Shown piece after piece: positions 32,205 through 42,907 of a stretch of DNA of 64,000 bases. The position numbers were made by a program, and so were the translations under genes. The DNA comes from Pseudopyrenochaeta lycopersici (taxonomy: Eukaryota > Ascomycota > Dothideomycetes > Pleosporales > Pseudopyrenochaetaceae): contig NHZP01000078.1 in NCBI GenBank assembly GCA_003313425.1, positions 1 to 64,000 of the forward strand, given 5' to 3'. Under the pieces are notes generated by a model that did not search any database, was not told the origin of the DNA, and saw only the letters and a list, made by a program, of their open reading frames with translations. How positions within the stretch are numbered: the stretch's first letter is position 1; each line of letters opens with the position of its first letter.

Positions 32205-33560
32205 CAGTACTAGGACAAAAGTTTGTTCGCGTCGCGCACGTGCCAGAACAACAACACGCGAACGCGCAGAACCACTGCTTCTCCAACTCAACATAACTAC
32301 ATTAAAATGAGAGCTTTTGGCACAGAAATTAGTGGTAATCGAATGCAGGGAGGTGAACTATCAGAAAGCCAGCGCAATTATGTTCTAGCCCAGAAAGAGG
32401 CGGGTGTGCGGACTAGGGAAATCGCAGAGACTCTTGGCTGTTCGCAACGCTGCGTTCAGAAGACAATACAACGATGGGAGGCCACCACCAGCAACACCTC
32501 GCGCCCTCGGATGGGCCGTCCACCTATTTTAACTAGGCACGATCATCGCAAGCTGCTTCGCCTTGCTAGAAAGTTCCCAAAAATTGAGTACCGCAAGCTC
32601 CTTGAAGAGGCTGGGATGTGGGGAGCTGATGAAGCTACCCCCCATGTATCAAAGAAGACTATTCAACGTACCCTCCTTGAAGCTGGATTACACAAGTTCA
32701 GAGCAAAGCCCAGACCAAAAATCAATAGAGCTACAGCAATTTTACGTCTTAAGTTTGCTGCAGATTGGCATAGCTTCAATTAGCAGAGGACAGTCTTCAG
32801 GTTCAGCGACGAGTGCTCAATCGCCCGAGGCTCTGGCCACAACACACCATGGGTATGGCGATTACCTGATGAGAAATGGAGGCATGAGATGATAGATGAG
32901 GTTACCACTGCTCGCCAATCTGCTCGCATGGTGTGGGCGTCAATATGGATGACTGCAGGGGGTCGTGTTGGGCGTAGTCCTCTAGTAATTATGACCCGCG
33001 ATCCATCAGCACGACGTAAAGGCTATAGTGCGTGGAGTTATACTCAGGCCCTTGAGGAAGGCCTATTGCCTCAATATAGAGCTGGCGAGAGGTTTATGCA
33101 GGATAACTCACGTATCCATACTGCTACTCTCTCAAAGGAGTGGTTGGAGGTTCACGGCGTATGGACAGTTGACTTCCCACCATATTCTCCAGACCTCAAC
33201 CCAATTGAACACATCTGGTGGGCACTCAAACAGAAGGTTCATGAGCTCCACCCTGAGTTTGATCATATGGGAGAGTCTGAAGATGACTGGGATCGCTTTG
33301 AAATGGGGTTATTGGAGGCGTGGGCAGCCATCCCCGACTCACTGATCCGCAAGCTGATCACTAGCATGCCACACCGCCTTGACGCTGTAAGACTTGCACA
33401 GGGCTACCAGACTAAATATTAAGTGTATTGCGATTAATTTGCGCTAAAAATTGTCTAGTTTAGTCTATCCTACGTGATGTTATAGTGCTTTGAAGTTGAG
33501 GGTTTGAGTGGTGATGGGGACGCTAACCTCCTTGGCGAACAGACTTTTGTCCTGTGACTG
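32205..33560 (+). mobile_element. Tc1/mariner element with TA duplication
   Basis: The element is 1356 bp and bounded by the dinucleotide TA (32203-32204 and 33561-33562). Its termini are inverted: CAGTACTAGGACAAAAG on the left and, in reverse complement, CAGTCACAGGACAAAAG on the right, followed by TTGTTCGC/CTGTTCGC. One transposase gene with one nonsense codon occupies the interior. The short imperfect terminal repeats and the TA target fit the Tc1/mariner superfamily. Confidence 0.9.
32307..33422 (+). pseudogene. Tc1-type DD34E transposase with one in-frame TAG
   Basis: From ATG 32307 a helix-turn-helix (EIAETLGCSQRCVQKTIQRW) and a second HTH region precede the catalytic core. The three acidic residues are in FSDECSI, MQDNSRIHTA and YSPDLNPIEHIWW; the second and third are separated by 34 residues, which makes it DD34E. 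Codon 159 (32781-32783) is TAG between WHSFN and QRTVFRFSDEC, where relatives often have Trp; TGG to TAG is the change RIP makes at CpA on the other strand. Apart from that codon the frame is open for 371 residues. The element is therefore probably non-autonomous unless the stop is read through. Confidence 0.9.
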
Positions 33561-33562
33561 TA

Positions 33563-34100
33563 ACATAGAGAAACTAGGAAAATTAACGAGGGTTCGTAAT
33601 TAAGAAGAGCAGCCCGAACAGGCTTCAGCGCAAACGCCGAAACTGGCCTTTGTCCACAATTAGATCTAAGTTTAGAAACTCGCTGCGTTGTTTCGAGTAT
33701 AGCTTGCAAACCTCCGTCTCGCTTTCATATTACTACTCTATACTCGGATTTTGTCAAGTCTGTCCAAGCTCGAAACACTGTGTAAAAGTAAATAAATTTA
33801 CTCTGGCTCTTACGTCGGAGGTCTTACCGCAATAACCTGAAACAAAGAGGGAAAAACGAGATAAGGGGCGAGCGTGGCTAGATCAGTGTAGTTGAAGAGA
33901 GCCTTGCCTTGGAGTGGAAGGAGGGGACGAGGGTGCGGGCTGCGAAAAGGGCTCCGCGCTAACGTCAAAAGTGGCCTTCTTTATACACAGATCTAAATTT
34001 AGAAGCTTGCAATTTTGGTGAGTCAAGTGTGCTTGCATGATATCCATGACTTACATAGAAAGTTCCAGGTCGTCGCTACAGGTCAAGATGATTCCAAGCC
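33563..34100. other. intergenic with short repeats
   Basis: No gene recognised. A motif GATCTAAG/ATTTAGAA followed by a GTTTCGAGTAT-like segment recurs at about 33661-33710, 33990-34010 and 31806-31860, suggesting a small dispersed repeat. Confidence 0.35.
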
Positions 34101-34290
34101 CTATTCATCACCTTTCCTCCGGAACGCTGAACTCCTAACATCCTTTCTCTGCGCATGCAATTCCTTCCACTCTTCATCCAAATTTTGAAGCTGCATCTGG
34201 AGTAATTCGTGGCGCCGGTCGATATCATTCATGCGCTTCGTGAGGTCTTGATCTTTGGACGTTATGCGAGCGAGATCCTCGGTCGTAGAT
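34101..34290 (-). pseudogene. C-terminal coiled-coil fragment related to the 26.1-kb gene
   Basis: The minus strand encodes KDQDLTKRMNDIDRRHELLQ, then MQLQNLDEEWKELHAQRKDV and RSSAFRRKGD, closely matching the end of the protein at 26128-27686 (KDLDLTKRMNNIDQKRELLQ, LQLQELDEEWKILDAQRKDV). Only this last 60-residue part is present; the rest of the gene is not found nearby. It is a truncated duplicate. Confidence 0.8.
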
Positions 34291-34304
34291 AGAAGCCAGA
34301 CCAC

Positions 34305-35011
34305 GCAAAGGCAAGCGGATAGCTGGCTACACCGCTAGTATAGTGAAGTAGGGCTTACTGATTCGTTCGGCAAAGCGTCGGCTGTCTGCCAACCCTTTGC
34401 TTCCGGGCATAGCTGCAGAGGAATCGCGGCTGAAACCGAGTAGGATATAACCAAACCAAACCAATGAGGTTTGCTGTACTCGACATCCACGTTGACGGTC
34501 CACGTCGCATTCCAATCTCACTGCTGCAAGAAGATCCGTTATGTAAATGTTGGCGTTGCGCCATTCAGAAGGCTGGCTGAAAACATGGTTACCGTTGCTT
34601 AACACCCGGACTTCGCCGCCTTGCAAGAACCAAATTTTACGGTAAGCACGAGTTACGATGAAGTCAATCTAATTGGGGAAAATGGCGTTGGAAAACTAGT
34701 GCGGCTCAACCTTGTTGTTCCTCGCGTAAGCCGTTGCTTGGCGAATTTTGGAACGTTACTAGACAACGCGCTATGGACGCGTTTGGACTCAGCTGCGCGA
34801 AGCAGATTTACTGCGTTCGCCTCAGCCGCAGCCACAGTATCGCAATTGAAGCGATGGTACGGCGCAGCGGGCCGTTTCGCTCACCGTACTTTCTTTTTGT
34901 CCCATGGCGCTTCCCAAAGCTGCTCTCTCCTGCTGTATTCCAACGTCTCCTCTACCGCTCGTCATTACCTCGCTGACCCCGGTAGCTTGATAGCTCTCTC
35001 TTGTAGCAGCT
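34305..35011. other. no gene recognised; 5' region of the dehydrogenase
   Basis: Short frames at 34327-34626 (-) and 34621-35019 (+) have no recognisable family. The right part is probably the promoter and leader of the dehydrogenase. Confidence 0.4.
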
Positions 35012-35989
35012 ATGTTTAACGCAGTCTGGTCGCAGTACTTCCCTCCGAAGCCCAAATTTACTGAGAAGGATGTCCCGCCGGGCAGCCAGGTCGGCAAGGT
35101 CTTCATCATCACCGGCGCCAACCAGGGCATTGGCTTGGAGTTAGTCAGGATGCTCTATCCGACAGGCGCGACCATCTATCTCGCAGGCCGTTCGCAGGAG
35201 CGCATCGAGAAGGCCATCAAGCAGGTCGTCGACTCCCACAAGCCCGAACCTGCCACTCCGGCAATTCTCAAGCACCTCGACCTCGACCTCGGCGATCTGA
35301 CCACCATCAAGGCCGCGGCAGCCGCTTTCACTGCGCAGGAGAAGAAGCTGGACATTCTGTGGAACAACGCTGGCATTGGGGGTAACCCGGAAGGAACTAC
35401 TACGAAACAGGCTATCGAGGGCCACGTTGGTATCAACTGCGTTGGCGCTCTTCTTTTCGCTCAAGAGTTACTTCCTAAGCTGCAGGAGGCTGCTAAGACC
35501 GCTCCAGCATGCAGCGCGCGCATCGTCTGGACTGGCTCCCTGATGATCGAGACGCACTCTCCGACGGGTGGGATTCAGTACGAATTTGTCGAAAAGGGAA
35601 AAACTACAAATTCGGCGCGTGACTACGCCACTTCCAAAGTAGGCAATTAGTATCTGGCAGTCGAAGCTGCTCAGCGATGGGGAAATTACGGCATCGTCAG
35701 CGTCGTGCAAAACCCCGGAAACCTGCTCACCAACATCTACTCACACCAGCCCAAGTGGCTCATGGCCATTCTAAAGCTAGTGTTGTACGAGCCAAAACTC
35801 GGCGCTCACACCCTGCTCTACTCGGGATTCACACCGGACGTCGGCATCGAGAAGAACAACGGAGCGTACATCAGGCCATTCGGATACGTAGCCCCAAACG
35901 GACGGCAGGACATCTACATGGCGATAGCTGCGGGCGAGGCGACCAAGTTCTGGGAGTGGTGTGAGAAAATGTATCAGCCACATATCTAA
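35012..35989 (+). pseudogene. short-chain dehydrogenase/reductase with one in-frame TAG
   Basis: The gene reads as a classical-type SDR of 325 residues apart from one stop. TGANQGIG (residues 34-41) is the dinucleotide-binding loop, NNAG (118-121) follows, and the catalytic YATSK places Tyr205 and Lys209. Three codons later, at 35648-35650, TAG interrupts ATSKVGN and YLAVEAAQRWG; relatives usually have Trp there (GNWFLA-like), so TGG to TAG is the likely change. The downstream half is intact (SVVQNPGNLLTNIYSHQPKW onward) to TAA at 35987-35989. GTAGGC..GGCAG around the stop would be an intron of only 28 nt, too short. An oxidoreductase role is expected for the ancestral gene; the substrate is unknown. 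Confidence 0.9.
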
Positions 35990-36279
35990 GGCACCTTTCA
36001 GAGATTGGGGCGCCTCATCTCAATACAATATCGAGAAATACAGAATCTGATGGGACAGACAGCTAGCGTCTTTTGAAACGGCCGGCTGCATCATTTAGAA
36101 AATGGGCAACTATGCTTTGGCTTCATTTGAGCTTGATTCCAGCATGTAATCTATTAAAGCTGTCATCTCTCATAGATAGATAATCATGCACAGTTCTTCT
36201 CCCCATAACTCCCACCATTACATGTTTCATCTATATGGTATCTCGCATCTACAGATTCTTGTTGTCTGAATAATTTACC

Positions 36280-36699
36280 TTAGCCAAGATGCCAAAGGAT
36301 TCGAGTTCGGACAGCCGGCGTGTAGTCGACGTCCTCGTCGTCATCCTTCATAGGGTGGTCCGTAATGAGTTTCACCATCTGCGATTCGTCGTGAAATCGG
36401 TTCATATATCTCCTCAAATTGCGCACAAGGTTTCGGTCACTCCTAGATGAAAGCTTCGAAAGCGCATGATTTGCCACTTGCTTGTAGCGATCGCGCAGTA
36501 TGACATCGTTGTGGGCCAGCACATCGCTTTTGACAGAGTTGCTAGCGATTGCGTTGATCAAGTTGTTGTATTGGACAACACTCAGCGTACCTTCCAGGCC
36601 GGACAGTTCTCGCACTTCCATCCATTGCGACTGGATGTGGTACCAAATGGTTCTCGTCTTGCTCAAGAATCCTTCCTCAACTTTTGAGTAGGTCCACAT
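36280..36699 (-). CDS. hypothetical protein
   Basis: An ATG at 36699 opens 139 codons with balanced composition (VEEGFLSKTRTIWYHIQSQW; LVRNLRRYMNRFHDESQMVK) and an acidic DDDEDVDY near the end. No family recognised. It lies between the dehydrogenase and the LINE, on the opposite strand. Confidence 0.4.
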   Translation of the reverse strand: MWTYSKVEEGFLSKTRTIWYHIQSQWMEVRELSGLEGTLSVVQYNNLINAIASNSVKSDVLAHNDVILRDRYKQVANHALSKLSSRSDRNLVRNLRRYMNRFHDESQMVKLITDHPMKDDDEDVDYTPAVRTRILWHLG

Positions 36700-36899
36700 G
36701 ATAACTCCATCGGCTCGCTGTGGTCTATATCTCTCTGATACGTTAGTAGCTCAACTTCAACGCCAGTGAGAAGATTGTTTGATATGCCACGTCACTGTTC
36801 GAAGCGCAGCCTTTACAATGTGGGTGACTGCGTATGCCATGCATCTCGGACATTCTTTTACTCGATTCTCCGCCTCTCGCTTAGCTAGTTCCCGCTGCA

Positions 36900-39290
36900 A
36901 GGTGGCCCCTGCGGGCCGCCCAACATCGTGCCGGAGACCCGATGGCGCCCTCAACCCCTGAACGTGATCCATCAACACCACCTCCAGCCCCACCAGTCCT
37001 GCCGAAAGGACGTACCCGGAAATCGAGCGCGAGAGTGCTCGAAGCCCAGCAATCGCTAGGGTCAATAGCAGTACGGACGACGCGGAGCAGAGCTGCAACA
37101 ACCGCACCGCAACCGACGCAGAACGAACAACCATCGACAGCATCACAACCATCGCAGGATGGGCCGCCATCGTTCCCTATGGGACAAGAACCCCTCTCAC
37201 TCGAGTAGGTGAGTGGGAGAACCGGGCTAGGAGAATTGGTTGCCCTTATCGCGAGCCTGAAGGAGACAATCGTCCAGCAAAGCGACATAATCGCAAGCCA
37301 GAAAACCATCATCGAAAACGTCAGAACCGACCTCGCAACAATCAAAGAAGAACAGCAATACCTCAAGAGCCAGAACGCCGAACTCCAAGAGACAATCAGC
37401 TCCCTCCGAGCACAGCTTGACACCATCTCAATATCGCCTCCATCAACACAGACATGGGCATCGATCGCGGCCAGCGTAGGCGCCGCCGGCTCCGGGACGG
37501 CGCTGTCACGAAGAACGAGCGCTGGGAGTAGGGACAAGGAGTACAAACGGCAACTCGTGATCGATGTCAACCGTGTTGAACAAGCAGCAGCAGATAAGGT
37601 AGCCAACACGGAAGCTGCCAAACAAGCCATCCAGCAGGGCATGACCGGCGTCGAGAGACTCGCTGGCGCCACGGTCAAAGACTTTCGCGGCTGGCGAGCG
37701 AACCACAGCGCGGGTGTGATCAAGTCCTCGGTGGAAAAAGACAAAGAAGCGACATTCCGGCAGACGACGGCAGATTGGCTAGAACCGCACATCCCAGGAG
37801 CAAGACTGGTTGGTCCCAAGTGGTGCACCGTCAAGGCGGACTAGATCGAGGTATCCCTAGCGATGCGGACAGCGGAAAAGTGAGCAGATCGGGCCATGGA
37901 GCGCTTCGGAGCAGAGAACGGGGTGGAGGTGTGCACAATGCGATGGCTCGGACGACCAAGGCCCAACGGACAACATGTGTCAGTGGTGATCAAGGTGGCG
38001 ACGAAGGAAGATGCAGAGAAGCTACTGAATTCGGACAGTGTGACATTCGGCGGAGGCGGGATCGTGACGCCGTTCGAAGAGCGACGTACACCGGTGGCGT
38101 GCTTCAACTGCAGGGCGGTTTGGACACAGGGCTAGAGACTGTCAGCGACCAGAGACGTGCGATATGTGTGGACAGGAGGCCCATCTACACTGCGAGACGA
38201 CCAATCTGCGCTGTGTGAACTGCCAGGCTCGCACCGGGCGACGCACCGAGAGTGCCCAGAGTACAGGAGAGAGAAGGTCAGGATCCTTACGCGCCAACGC
38301 CATGAGCAGAGATCCCCAAATTCTCCAGGCGAATATGAAGAGGAGTCGAGAAGCACAGCACGCGCTGCACAACGACGAGGCACTTGCTAACTTTCATTTC
38401 ATTTTGGGCCAAGAGCCCTGCTGTTTTCTTGTGGACGAGCAGGTGGTGTTGCCGGGCACAAATCCGCGGTGGACGAGGTTCGCGGCGCAGGGCAGGCGAC
38501 CATTTTAGGCACCGACCCGATCGTGCATCTGGGCATCGAAGGAGGTGGCATCTACGCAGCTGGCTGTGGACTCAGCTGACATTACAGCGATTGTGGCACA
38601 CATAAACGGAAAGAGTCTCGTGATTGTGTCGGTGTACATACCCGACCTGAACGTGCGGAGGACTAAGGAGAATCTGGAGGAGCTGAGCAGCAGGCTGGAG
38701 ATGATCAGTAAGCTGGTCCAGGACGAGCTCCTGCGCGACCCACACACAGAGGTGGTGATCGCAGGTGACTTCAATCGACACAATCCGCTATGGGGAGGAA
38801 GCGGCTTCGGCAGCGCACCAAGACAAGAAGAGAGCGCGCCAATCATCGACTTCATGGCAGAACTGTCGCTTCAAAGCCTCCTCCCGGCCTGAGTGATCAC
38901 GTTTGTGAACGACACAGGAGGCATGTCCACCATTGACCTGATGCTCACGACGCCGGGGCTGGCGAGTGAGCCGGCGAAGTGCTCCATCCGGGAACATGAG
39001 TATGGGTCAGACCATCGGGCGATTCAGACCAGCTTCTTCAGCTGCCTCTGGAAATCGGATGGGACCGCAGATTATCGTTGAGCTTGAGATAAACATACAG
39101 TGGATGATATCAACACCTTTCCGTTGGCTGACTACCGATGTCAGTGGCGTCAGGACCCGAATGCGGTCATTCATGCGTGAAGAGACAAGGTGCATTGATT
39201 GGCAAAGACCATCTTGTGGTGGGGAGTGCATGAAAGTTCTTGTTCGATGCGGGCACCAGGAATTATCCGGCCAAGGTGAAGGCTAAGAAA
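36900..39290 (+). mobile_element. LINE retrotransposon: ORF1 plus endonuclease, reverse transcriptase missing
   Basis: ORF1 starts near 36942 (APSTPERDPSTPPPAPPV), has a long coiled coil at about 37215-37440 (LKETIVQQSDIIASQKTIIE and following) and ends in zinc knuckles near 38095-38250 (CFNCR, then FGHRARDC, CDMCGQEAHLHC, CVNC). ORF2 begins near 38315 with an endonuclease: ILQANMKRSREAQ, later AGDFNRHNPLWGG (the catalytic GDFN) and YGSDHRAI (the SDH motif) at about 39000-39020. Stops interrupt it (TAG 37206-37208 and 37842-37844, TGA 37878-37880 and 38890-38892), and frames shift near 38110. No reverse transcriptase or poly(A) tail follows. The order gag-knuckles-endonuclease fits Tad/I-clade fungal LINEs. 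Confidence 0.88.
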
Positions 39291-39605
39291 CCTTGTGCTG
39301 TTGGGAGCTCAACACTTTCCAACAATGGAATCCCCTCTTGTTTGCCTCGTCTATTCCACCGTCTAAATATGCTCTCCGTCGTCTGTACCACTTCTACTTT
39401 TCTTTCCCTTCATTCTTCTTCACACAAATTGCCCACTCTCCTCGATTTTCCTCACATTTGATGTGTGGAGGGCTTTCGTTACCCCGTGGAGTGCCCTGGT
39501 CCACCCAAAAAGGCAGTCGGGAAGCATCATATTGAGTCGTCGGTCACTTCCTCGCCCACGAAATCCATTTCGTTCTTTTCTTCCTTCAGCGCCAAAGAGA
39601 AAAAA

Positions 39606-41035
39606 ATGTCCTCGCCCTTACCCGATGGAGGCATCTCGACCGTTAGCCCTCAATTCACCTCCTCTCGGCCTTCCGCAATGGCTGCTGAGCCAAACCCAAA
39701 ATTTAACCCCGAGAATCCCCACATTGCAGATACGCCTCTTACATGGAAGAACTGGTATAAGCATGTCAATTGGCTCAATGTAAGCCAAAATACCCAAAAT
39801 TGCCTATCTAGCATCTACTAACGATTGCAAGACCTTTCTCATTATCGGGATTCCCTTGATGGGTCTTATCTCCGCCATTTGGACCCCTCTACAACGTCCA
39901 ACCGCCATCTGGGCGGGCATATATTACTTTTGGACTGGTCTTGGAATTACTGCCGGCTACCATCGTCTGTGGGCCCACAAGTCCTATTCAGCCAGACTCG
40001 CACTCAAAATTTTCCTCGCTGCCGTGGGTGGCGGTGCTGTTGAGGGATCTATCCGCTGGTGGAGCCGTGACCACCGAGCTCATCACCGATACACGGACAC
40101 CCAAAAGGACCCATATAGCGTTCGCAAGGGACTCTTGTATAGCCACATTGGTTGGATGGTCATGAAGCAGAATCCCAAGAGGATTGGCAGAACTGACATT
40201 AGCGACCTCAACGAAGATCCCGTTGTGGTCTGGCAACACAGGAATTAACTTAAAGGTTGTCTTCTTTATGGGGTTGATATTCCCAACTCTTGTCGCTGGC
40301 ATCGGATGGGGAGACTGGTGGGGTGGCTATATTTACGCTGGTATTCTCCGTATCTTCTTCGTCCAGCAAGCCACTTTCTGCGTGAATTCCCTTGCCCACT
40401 GGCTAGGCGAGCAACCTTTCGATGACCGTAACAGCCCGAGGGATCACGTTATTACTGCTCTCGTTACTCTCGGAGAGGGATATCACAACCTCCACCACGA
40501 ATTTCCATCAGATTACGAGTGGAACCAATATGACCCCACGAAGTGGTGCATCTGGCTCTGGAGCAAGTTGGGATTGGCCTACAACCTAAAGCAATTCCGC
40601 TCCAATGAAATTGAGAAGGGTTGGGTCCAGCAGATGCAGAAGAAGCTGGACCAGAAACGCGCCACGTTGGACTGGGGGATTCCTCTTAATCAGCTCCCTG
40701 TAATCAAGTGGGACGACTATGTCGAGCAGGTCCACAATGGCCGCGGTCTCATTGTGATTACTGGCATTGTCCATGATGTAACTAATTTCATCAACGAGCA
40801 CCCTGGAGGCAAGCCGCTCATCAGGAGCGGGCTCGGCAAGGATGCCACCGCAATTTTCAACGGCGGTGTGTACAACCACTCCAACGCTGCTTACAACCTG
40901 CTTTCAATAATGAGGGTTGGTGTCATCCGTGGTGGCAGTGAGGTTGAGATCTGGAAGCGAGCCCAGCGAGAAAGCAAGGACGCCCATTATGTTAAGGACA
41001 ATGCCAGCAACCACATTATTCAGGCTGGGAACTAA
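39606..41035 (+). pseudogene. ole1: stearoyl-CoA (delta-9) desaturase with cytochrome b5 domain, one-base frameshift
   Basis: Exon 1 is 39606-39779; a 52-nt intron (GTAAGC..GCAAG with CTAAC) joins NWLN to [11 protein letters not shown]. The three desaturase histidine boxes are HRLWAH, HRAHH and HNLHH (in [13 protein letters not shown]). A C-terminal cytochrome b5 domain carries the haem-binding HPGG (INEHPGGKP). At 40247-40248 one extra A in GAATTAACTT puts a TAA after VVWQHRN; removing it reads [15 protein letters not shown] as in relatives. Otherwise about 458 residues are preserved. The ancestral enzyme inserts the delta-9 double bond into acyl-CoA in the ER membrane. Either a fresh pseudogene or a base-call error; a CT-rich leader lies upstream at about 39350-39600. 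Confidence 0.92.
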
Positions 41036-41724
41036 GTCACAAGAGTTGAGCAACCCATAGTTGGCGCAAGCGCTGCATGAGTGAACGGAGTCATAATACC
41101 TTCCGCTGTGGTGGGACTGAGTGGACTGGCCAAACGCATCCAATCCGCACCCAATGGGCTTTTCCCACTCCATTCCCATCTTGCTCTTGTACATAAGCAA
41201 TGTTCGTCCGACTTCGACCACGGCTCTTGCGTTCTAACACGCACACGCCTATGCTTTCTGTGGGACCGCCCACCGTCATCCCGCGTACTTCTCTCCAAGA
41301 AACCACGTTACGCCTCAACCAAGAGAACCAGAAACCCCGTGCGTCGCTCACCCTTCCGTTGAACGACGTTTGCGTTGGGAATTTCCATCAGGAACTCAGC
41401 AAAAATGGTGCTGAGCTGGGAACGAAAGGGCAGGGAGTTATTTGAGGGCTGACTCATCTCCACTGCTGTTCATTAGCAAGCTTGATATTCATTTCGCCTT
41501 CTTTCTTTGCCTTCGTGAGCAGATGTACCACTACTTCCAAACGTCAATGGTGCTCAGACACGTTGTCGACGACCGAATTGAGGTCGGAAAGTCCCGAGAC
41601 TCTCGGCAAGAGCTTTGCCTGAATGGAGCCGATGTACTCAATCTCAGCGGAGGCAAGGAGAGCCAAGAAGGCTTTCCCACAGAAGATAAACTGTCAAACA
41701 TCAGTAACGCTTCTACGACAATAT
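41036..41724. other. intergenic, no gene recognised
   Basis: Only overlapping short frames; none with a motif. Confidence 0.5.
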
Positions 41725-42374
41725 CTAATCATACCTCATCATCTTCCATCTTATCTCGAGCATAGCCCAGAAGCGATTCGTCGACAATAGAGACAGCCGG
41801 CGCATTCGATCCATAACCCAGTCGCACTTGCCTTCAAAGAATATCGACACATGCACGGTATTAGTCCGCGCCACTAAGTTCACAGAGCGGATTGTCACAA
41901 CTGAACGTCTAGTCACATCTTCCGTCATCCCTAGATAAACTCGCGGTACAATGACAATGTCGTCATCCACGTTACTCGGAGCCGTGGCTTTTAGCGCGGC
42001 CGGCTGAAGTGTTAACTTGCCCCACGAGAGCTTTAGGTGCCGCGATAGCTTCAGACACAGAGAATGGAAGCAAAACTACGGCGAAGAATGGGCAGAATCT
42101 AAGCGCATAGTCCATCAAAACCGAGAAGGAACCATTGCCATGTATATTCAAGCGTGATAATTTCTCTTCGTTGCACTGTGTACCGGTTGATGGTGGCTCG
42201 CTCCCGGAGTTCGAAGTCCACGGCTTTCTCACTCAGTTGCCTCGCTATCTCAATCATATCGATCGAGTCATGGAATTCGCGTATGGCCGATTCTAATCGT
42301 TCTCTGTACAATCTCTGGTATGTACTAACGTGCGTCACTGCGTAGCGAGACACTGTTGGTATATAAACCGCCAT
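41725..42374 (-). CDS. hypothetical, fragmented open frames
   Basis: From ATG 42374 the minus strand encodes MAVYIPTVSRYAVTHVSTYQ and a charged helix (RERLESAIREFHDSIDMIEI). Two further minus-strand frames (41972-42232 and 41725-41970) might be later exons, but no splice sites were confirmed. The first 30 codons overlap one arm of an inverted repeat whose partner is at about 42982-43013. Confidence 0.3.
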
Positions 42375-42575
42375 ACACTATGACCAGGCATGGATTCATG
42401 TTTTTGGTCTAGTGGTAATTTACAACAGACACACTGTGTGGCGAGACAAATGAAGGGTAACGTCTATCCCTTCGTCGTGGGACACTCCCCGATATAGGAC
42501 ACTTTTGTAGTTTAGCTGCGAGTGAGTCGTGCCGCTAAGGTATACTAAATAGTCGCGGGTAACTTAGAATGTTAT

Positions 42576-42907
42576 TGTCAAACATCACAGTGACTGAAAC
42601 AGCAATATGTGACAGGGGCCGTGGGTGTATATATAAGAGTGAGGTACCATGCCTGTAGGAATAATAACAATGAACACAATCACTTGCTTTAACAGACACA
42701 CCCCCTAGTTGGTTGCCAGGTCACGTGATGTGACGGCTCATCACAAACGGTGATGTGATGTGATGAGCCATTCCCAAAACACACCCTTTGTTAAAACAAG
42801 TGATTGTGTTCATTGTTATTATTCCTACAGGCGTGGTGCCTCACTCTTATATATACGCCCACGGCCCCTGTCACATATTGCTGTTTCAGTCACTGTGATG
42901 TTTGACA
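42576..42907. repeat. foldback element with two 119-bp inverted arms
   Basis: The left arm, 42576-42694, starts TGTCAAACATCACAG and ends CTTTAACA. The right arm, 42789-42907, is its reverse complement with few mismatches. Each arm has TG..CA ends and a TATATATAAGAG-type TATA motif. The 94-bp centre contains a second, smaller dyad around GGCTCATCAC and GTGATGAGCC. Each arm looks like a tiny LTR, so this may be two LTRs in inverted order or a foldback transposon. No flanking target duplication was found. A weaker outer pair (42329-42357 and 42982-43013) has the same inverted symmetry. Confidence 0.85.

Noticed and set aside
35639..35666. Intron that would remove the TAG in the dehydrogenase
   Set aside because: GTAGGC..GGCAG spans only 28 nt, shorter than any other intron in the window, and lacks a branch site.
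36881..37834. Minus-strand frame of 317 codons
   Set aside because: It is opposite the LINE ORF1 coiled-coil region; the Ala/Ser/Leu-rich translation is a byproduct of that coding strand.
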